Below, one piece after another: positions 58,107 through 64,000 of a DNA stretch of 64,000 bases. The notes under the pieces were generated by a model. The model made no database searches, had not been told where the DNA came from, and saw only the letters and a list, made by a program, of their open reading frames with translations. Position numbers and translations under genes: made by a program. Within the stretch, counting starts at the first letter, position 1. Every line of letters begins with the position of its first letter. The stretch covers positions 1 through 64,000 of the forward strand of contig CAWUHX010000145.1 in the NCBI GenBank assembly GCA_963922205.1. Reading direction: 5' to 3'. The DNA is from Romanomermis culicivorax. Taxonomy: Eukaryota; Nematoda; Enoplea; Mermithida; Mermithidae.

Positions 58107-58265
58107 CAAAATAACAAAAACGTAACAAAAATGAAACACAAAAATGCATGTAACGCATAACAAACGAAACAAAAGTAACTGTTAAACAAAAAAGAGCAAA
58201 ACATTAAGATCGACATGATTTAAATTACGTGACATCGGGCAAAATTGATCAGCATGTGACAATGG
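58107..58265 (+). repeat. dispersed repeat, copy of 7880-8033
   Basis: Same orientation as 7880-8033: AACAAAAATGA, ATGCATGTAACGCA, AACAAAAAAGAGCAAAACA, CGACATGATTTAAAT and GTGACATCGGGC. Here the second half of the family (8028-8400) is missing. Confidence 0.55.
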
Positions 58266-60495
58266 ACTATTCCCAGATAAAATGATTGGTTGGTTTATCT
58301 CATAGTTGGTTAGATTATCTTGTTATTGATGGCATATCTGTAACTCCTCAATCCTATTTTCACATTCAAAATTGATTCACACACAGAACATGATCTACTG
58401 TTGTTAGTCGAGTCATCTGATACTGAGTTGCATCCAGTTGGACCTATTGTCCTCATATGGTAGGAAGTTTAATTTAAAAATAAGTATTAAAATAGAAAGC
58501 TCCATTCTACTAACAATTGAACATTCATTGCTGCAAATTAGAAAATGTTTATTGCACAAAAATTTAAACCTTGACTGATGGTTAGTAATTTATCTTGTTC
58601 ATTGTAAAGGAAAAGTCAAGTCAGGAATGCCAATTTTTCCAGTAAATTGCATGAAAAAATATGTGCCCCACAGGGAAGAAATTCCTGGCTGCAGGAGTGA
58701 CTAGGAGTATATTGTAACGAGAAGTGACAAAGTTTAAAATATTATCTTGTATTTTTGTAAATTTTCGATCATAATTTTTCTGAGGAATAATCCGGTAATA
58801 ACCAGTTTTTGTACAATAGGTGTTTACGCGTTTCCTGCACCAAAATTTACATATATGTATGACGCTTCACTTTTTCCGCTGGATTTTTGTCATTGTTTTA
58901 TATGTTCAATTTTCTCAGCAGTTGCAGTCGGATCAAATCAAAAACACTAATGGGTTTTTGGGAAATGGGCCACTCTGGCCCATCACGATGTGTGGAAATG
59001 CAACAGAAAGCATGGGACTGTAGTGACAGGACCTACATCTCAAGTGGTTGGTGGATCTAGTTTGGGGATAGATTCCTTCTGAAAGATAAGAACATCATCA
59101 CTCGTAAAAATTGTCCACTCATTGGAGAGTCCTTTTTCGAGACTGTTCCTTGTGCGTTTTGACCTATAACGTGATTGTTATCGCTGTTTTGGTGGATAGC
59201 AAACTGTCCCCTTTTTTTCTTTTGGCATGTAAGGTGAACGTTACCATATTCTGTGGATAGCGAACTATCCCAATTTTACATTGTTTCTTCGTGGGTACTA
59301 TAGTGCCCCTTTCTTATTTTTCAGGGCCACCTGCCCTTGGCGGTATTACTTCCCTTCCACTGGCAGGGATGTTGTCCCATTTTATCTTATTCACCAGCAT
59401 CGCTGCCCAAACCTGAACCCTCGAATTTCTTGGTGCAAGTCTCACTGCATCTGACCAGTATCCGAAACTTTTCAAAAATTGTTACACATAAAACGGCAAA
59501 TGGATTGCTAATTGGCTGAACAATGAAAATCCAGACAATGATATGAACCACAATGATGAGCATTAAAAATAATTCCATAATGATGATAATATTGACTTGG
59601 CAGCAAATGTAGCAGATGATTGGACAGTGGATTGGACCATGTGACCAATGGTGGTCAGATTCCATGCTGGCTCATGTCTTCCATCATCCTCAGGATTTAA
59701 ACTTGGATAAGTGAGTTTTATAAAAAATTCCTCACTTTTTTGAATGAAAAATGTGAACATATATTGGCCAGATTTTGTAAAAGATCATTTACTATTTACT
59801 TCAAAAGTCACTCTTTTGGAAACTCTCATGTCAAAATAAATGTAGTTAAAATTTAGTTTTTGGTAGTTATAGTTTTGTTTTTTGTGCTCTAATAAATGTC
59901 TTTACTCCAGTGTTGTCTTTAGTGTGACTACAACCTTTTTGTAGGTCATAATGAGTGTGATTACGATTCCCAAGCATTAATGTTCTGCTTTGTTAATGTT
60001 TCATAGGTTCTACCTTGTTTGGGCTATTATATCAAGTAGATACGCATGGCAAGAATATTCCATGAGAATGGTCCCTGAACTTCTCATTGAGTGGCATGGT
60101 GGGTTGGTGAGCAGAAAAAATAAAAAAAAATTCTGTAAGGTTGTTTTTCAAACAAAATATGCATAAAATCTGTCCAATGCTTGTGGTGTACTTTAGAAAG
60201 TTAAAATTGAAACATTCAGCATTTTTCCATATGCATACAACATGTGCATTAATAAGCCAAGATAATCATTTTTTCTAATTCTTTGACCATGATGAATGTT
60301 GGCAACAGTTGTCTAATGATTGGAATCTAACCTCGAAAAGGTCCAGTTCGTCATCTCAATCAGAGTTAGAGTCAGACAGGACCAATAAAGTGACCATACA
60401 GGTCAATATTCTCGAGAAATTGCTTTTGAAAAAAGGGGATGTATCAGTATCAAATTTACCCTTGCTCGCTCCACCAAATCTTTGAAATTCAGACT
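58266..60495. other. no recognisable gene
   Basis: Short frames on both strands without known motifs. Around 59150-59330 the phrase GTGGATAGC(A/G)AACT(G/A)TCCC occurs twice, a minor repeat. Nothing else supported. Confidence 0.35.
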
Positions 60496-60596
60496 TAAAT
60501 GTCTACTTTGATGAATTCCACAATGAAGCTGATTACAAAAGATACTGAAATGATATTCATCTTCCGAAAAAATTTCAATGTGATGATTACATTTGA
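60496..60596 (+). repeat. dispersed repeat, copy 2, left part
   Basis: Counterpart of 2855-2955. It shares the CTGATTACAAAA-GATA and CAATGTGATGATTACATT blocks. Confidence 0.45.
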
Positions 60597-60807
60597 CAGT
60601 CTGATTGAGACATCATTGATGCTATAGAAAAAATTAAACTGAACTGATTGAAAAAATTGGAGCACATTCTATTTAATGATTATATAAAGGATGAATAGCT
60701 GCAGCCCTACCAGGCCATTATCATGTAGGCTCAACATTTAAAGGGGCTCATCCTTGTTTATTTGGGCAATGATCCAAATTATTGTAAGTACGTATGCTGC
60801 ATTTTCA

Positions 60808-61031
60808 ATTTTTGTTGCCTGAATGTAGAACTGCATTTCCAAAAGGCAGCTGCTGAAGGTGAAATTGTAGGTTTTGTTTATCACCCTATACATTCTCTTT
60901 TTTACAGGCCTCTCCATGAACATGACAAGTTTTTTTAGAATATTGAGGAAAGTTGGATCATTTTCCTTAGCCAATGGCTATATGAGTAAATTGATTTGGT
61001 TCCTAATTTTTGTGATTGAGAATTTACAGCC
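60808..61031 (+). repeat. dispersed repeat, copy 2, right part
   Basis: Counterpart of 3346-3569, same orientation, with ACAGGCCTCTCCATGAACATG and TGTGATTGAGAATTTACAGCC. It is preceded by ATGCTGCATTTTC, which also precedes the LTR-like copy at 4994. Confidence 0.65.
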
Positions 61032-61451
61032 TTTGTCCTGATAGCAACTGAATTGCCGAAAAATTTATGAACATGTGAACAAATGCTGCAAGCATGCAAA
61101 ATATGTTTTCAAAAAAGAGTCAAATTGAAAAGTGTGAGTTTCAGATTGGAAACTGAACATCTTGTCCAAGTAATTCATGTTTTTGACAAATACAAATTTA
61201 ATATTCCTACTCAGTTTTTATGCTCTGCTTAAAACTTGCTCCTTTTCACTTGTTTGATTTCCCTGAGATTTTATTCTTAGAATTTTTTTTATTTCCTGGC
61301 ACTGGACAAAAATTTGAGTACACTTTTTGGTTTACCTGTCAAAGTAAAACTTATATGTGGTCCACATTCCTTCAAATCAGTTGTTCTTCGCCCCTGATGC
61401 TTGAAATTTTCTTACAGGGCCTATTTTTTCTTTTTCTGAAATAATAAAAAG

Positions 61452-61803
61452 GTAAATGTTGAATATCAGAGTACAGGTGCTCCTCATTTTCATATAAAAT
61501 TATGGATAAAAGATGCTCCCATTGTTGGAGTGAACAAAAAAGGAAATTGTTGAATTTATTAATAAAAACATGAAATGTATTATACCTGATGAGAATGAAA
61601 ATGGCTGTCTAGTAGATTCAGTTGAAAAATTTCAAGTGCATAGACCTAATTCTAGTTGCATGCCTTGTAGTTCTGCTTCTAAAAAAATTGTCAGATGTAG
61701 ATATGGTTTTTGGCATAGTGAATCTAAAAAACAACTATTTCATTGATAAGAAGTCATTTAGAGTAAATGATTATAATCCTGTTGTGTTATTGCCATGGGA
61801 ATA
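61452..61803 (+). pseudogene. Helitron Rep (HUH endonuclease) fragment
   Basis: Three frames in sequence give the Rep N-terminal (Helitron-like) domain. The frame at 61452 reads KVNVEYQSTGAPHFHIKLW then IKDAPIVGV, where HFH is the two-histidine metal site of HUH nucleases. After a shift in an A-run near 61545 comes IVEFINKNMKCIIPDE, then CLVDSVEKFQVHRPNSSC and RCRYGFWHSESKK. After another shift near 61730 comes NNYFIDKKSFRVNDYNPVV up to a TAG at 61803. The block order (H-x-H, FI-K---C--P, Q-H---SC, CR-GF, V-DYNP) is the one known from Helitrons. The catalytic Tyr and helicase parts are not present. The fragment is dead but diagnostic. Confidence 0.75.
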
Positions 61804-61959
61804 GTTCATAATCCAATCCATGTCCTGCTCTTGATCAAGTAATAATATGGATTCCTTCAATACAGTGATCCACTTCATCATTTGATTTGTAGAATTCCGA
61901 TGAATTTCTGATTCCTTAAAATATATAGAAATGTAGGACACATTTTTTGAATGGGTCAA

Positions 61960-62400
61960 CACAGATAGCCACTTGAATCAATTTCAAAGCTGGTTTCGTT
62001 TCATCTAATCACTGTTGTATTTCTTTCAACTGCTGTCACTTCTGTGGAAGAAACCTGATATATCTCTACAAGTAGATTGTATTTGTGTGACCATGTCTTG
62101 TTCTTCTAGTCCTAAAATTATAAACTGAAAGACACGGTTTTCAGAGAAGTTTGACTTCATCTACCATTAGTAACAAATAAATTTAAATTGTGAGCAGTGC
62201 AACTGATGGGTTTCAAACCAGAATCTTTCAATGCCTTTTAATATTTGCACCATTGTCTGGGACAAAAAAATTCACCTTGAAAATTCGAATTGGAGATTAA
62301 AAAAACTCATTTATTGTTTTAGGCTTGTTACATGGTATATACACTGAAACATTTATCCTAGTTTGATTGACATTATCAAGATGAGGTGCTTTGCATGCTA
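61960..62400 (-). pseudogene. hAT transposase fragment (middle region)
   Basis: On the minus strand, near 62264, VPDNGANIK is followed after a one-base shift by ALKDSGLKPISCTAHNLNLF. DNGANI...C-AH-LNL is a signature of hAT transposases, containing the second catalytic Asp. Upstream text (ACKAPHLDNVNQ) and downstream text (LKEIQQ, LDETKPALKLIQ) fit the same protein. Several stops and shifts break it, and the C-terminal dimerisation domain is not visible. It is distinct from the N-terminal hAT fragment at 114-760 but could come from a related family. Confidence 0.6.
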
Positions 62401-63065
62401 CTGTTTTCAGTACTTCAATGGCATGACCATTTTTGGATGCCCCACAAAGTTAATAGCTGCTAGCACCTTTTATTGGCAAGCTATTACTATTAAAATACAA
62501 CAAAAATGATGACAAAACTATCTGTCCACTATTATGTAATATATTAAGCATTTGTGCATTTTTCTTTTTTTATAAGAATTTGTGGGGGGTTGGCGTTTTT
62601 GCATCTATCCCCTTCATTTTTAATTTGGAAGAACAAAAGTTGTTCAACAATAAAAGCATTCGTTAGTGAAAATTTTTACTAATGCTTAGTATTGTTGCTA
62701 GCTGGCATTATAATCTTGCAGTATGCATTTATGTCACTTTTTATCTTTTTGGGTGAAGGTGTATTGGGGTACCTAAGTGGAACTGGCACACTCTGCATGA
62801 ACTATTAATATTGACTGATTGAATGCACACATGCTCATTGTTTTCTCAAGAAAATTCCTGAAACAGTAATTCATCATCTATGTCATTTTCGAAAATAGCC
62901 TTATGAATATAGTTAACTGAATTGTTATTGTTTGTTTTCCTACTGCTTCCATTTGGACTAGAAAATTATTTTCCTTTTAGGATAATTTGTTTCAGTCCTA
63001 GCAGGTACATTATTATTTTTATTATGACCTGAATAATGATTACCTTGCCAATAAGCCAGCATACT
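62401..63065. other. no recognisable feature
   Basis: AT-rich DNA without supportable coding sequence. Confidence 0.35.
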
Positions 63066-64000
63066 TCATTTTAGAAGTGAACAATCTTTGTTCCAGTGGG
63101 GAGCCCTCCAACAGTGTTGACAGGGTGACTTGCAATCTGTGGTTGCATGTCCACAGTGGCAAATGTCGCACCAAACCATATTTTGTTGTACGCTTGAGTG
63201 GGCAATTTTTGCCTCAAATTCCTGTGTTAGAAATTTTATTTTTTTGTCCATTTGTTTAATACTGTGGATTAGAGGAAGAACGTAGATCTTCCCTGAACAT
63301 CTGTGATTCTGCATAACATGCAGCTTTCAGTGCCTCATCTAATGTTGTGAACTCCCTAAATTTGATGCTATCCCTTGTGAGTGTTCGCAATCCTCAGAGA
63401 AAAATTGGCTTGATTATGCTTTAACATGCATTTTCAAAAAGTGTAGGATATGCAGATTTACTAAATTTTCCTAATTGTTGCTAAAATTCAGTTACTGCCT
63501 CGGTTCTTTTTTGTTCTCTATCATAAATAATCTGTTGGTAGATGTCTCCATCTCTACCATCAGGATGAAGAATTTTCAACTGCTGGAGAAAGTTGGCATA
63601 TGAATCTGGCGGGTTTGGCACCCTTTTTAATTCTCTGAAGGAGGACAGTGTAGGACCACCTAGATTAGCTTCCAAAAATGCTTTTTTGTAGGCCTCTGCA
63701 TAATCAGGTATGCTCTCATGAACCATGTACTGGTCTAATTTATCAACCCAGTCTGAAAAGAACCCACAAATGATCCAGAGAAGACTGGGTGTGGACAAAA
63801 ACTAAGCATAGGGTTGAACCATCTGGGTGATTGCCCATCTGCTCCCTCTCCTACATGTGCTGGTGGATTTTCTAACTTGATATTTATATCATGCAGTCTC
63901 CTTGCAAGAGGGTCCATTGCATTATTTAGAGCCCTCTGGATAGTCTCTTCTATCTGGGTGGTCTCCACATCATTGGCATCTTTTGCAAAGCTGAAGATTT
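63066..64000 (-). pseudogene. retrotransposon gag with zinc knuckles (minus copy, cut by window edge)
   Basis: Reads from the right edge leftward. It starts with METTQIEETIQRALNNAM and DPLARRLHDINIKLE to FCPHPVFSGSF, shifts frame near 63750, continues FFSDWVDKLDQYMV, FLEANLGGPTLSSF and LKILHPDGRDGDIYQQI, then breaks again near 63485. After more divergent text, a frame at 63314-63066 carries two zinc-knuckle motifs, CDICHCGHATTDC and CQHCWRAPHWNKDC, typical of Gag nucleocapsid, and ends WNKDCSLLK. The same gene is partly present on the plus strand at 10629-11246. Several frame breaks make it a pseudogene. It may continue beyond 64000. Confidence 0.65.

Overview
The window looks like gene-poor, AT-rich, repeat-dense chromosomal DNA of an invertebrate animal. 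The support is: coding remnants split by GT-AG introns; animal-type transposons (Ty3/Gypsy, Merlin, hAT, Helitron and a Harbinger-like MITE); no bacterial operon structure; no intact single-copy housekeeping gene. The species cannot be named. DEDDy-exonuclease ORFs inside LTR elements are, from memory, described in bdelloid rotifers, but that alone does not place this DNA.

Layout. 1-12.6 kb: a hAT transposase fragment, a tRNA-like pseudogene, several dispersed repeats (one LTR-like direct pair), a decayed reading frame of unknown family (5.9-7.6 kb) and a gag fragment. 12,634-26,699: a complete 14,066-bp Ty3/Gypsy-type LTR retrotransposon on the minus strand. It has 478-bp LTRs with four differences and a 4-bp target duplication CCTA. 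In transcription order it holds gag-protease-RT, RT/RNase H-integrase in a second frame, a DEDDy 3'-5' exonuclease ORF, and an 888-codon ORF of unknown function in the same frame as the exonuclease beyond one UAG. 26.7-31.5 kb: exons of a decayed multi-exon plus-strand gene with a Myb/SANT-like segment; the retrotransposon ends 51 bp before its first ATG. 32.9-38.7 kb: decayed ORFs and diverged tandem repeats. 38,736-40,563: a Merlin DNA transposon with an 8-bp target duplication, a broken transposase and a 19-bp minisatellite near one end. 42.5-46.8 kb: a broken multi-exon gene of a transposon-associated type, with a MITE-like insert in one intron. 46.8-61 kb: mostly non-coding, with a GC-rich Harbinger-like MITE, a palindromic element and a duplicated 0.7-0.85 kb repeat. 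61.4-64 kb: Helitron Rep and hAT fragments and a second gag fragment in inverted orientation.

The main item of interest is the large Gypsy element. It pairs a normal retroelement core with a captured exonuclease and an RGG-rich protein apparently joined through a UAG codon. One apparent single-base frameshift lies just after the RT catalytic motif. Almost everything else is decaying mobile-element sequence. Functional statements are inferred from motifs read by eye; no database search was run.
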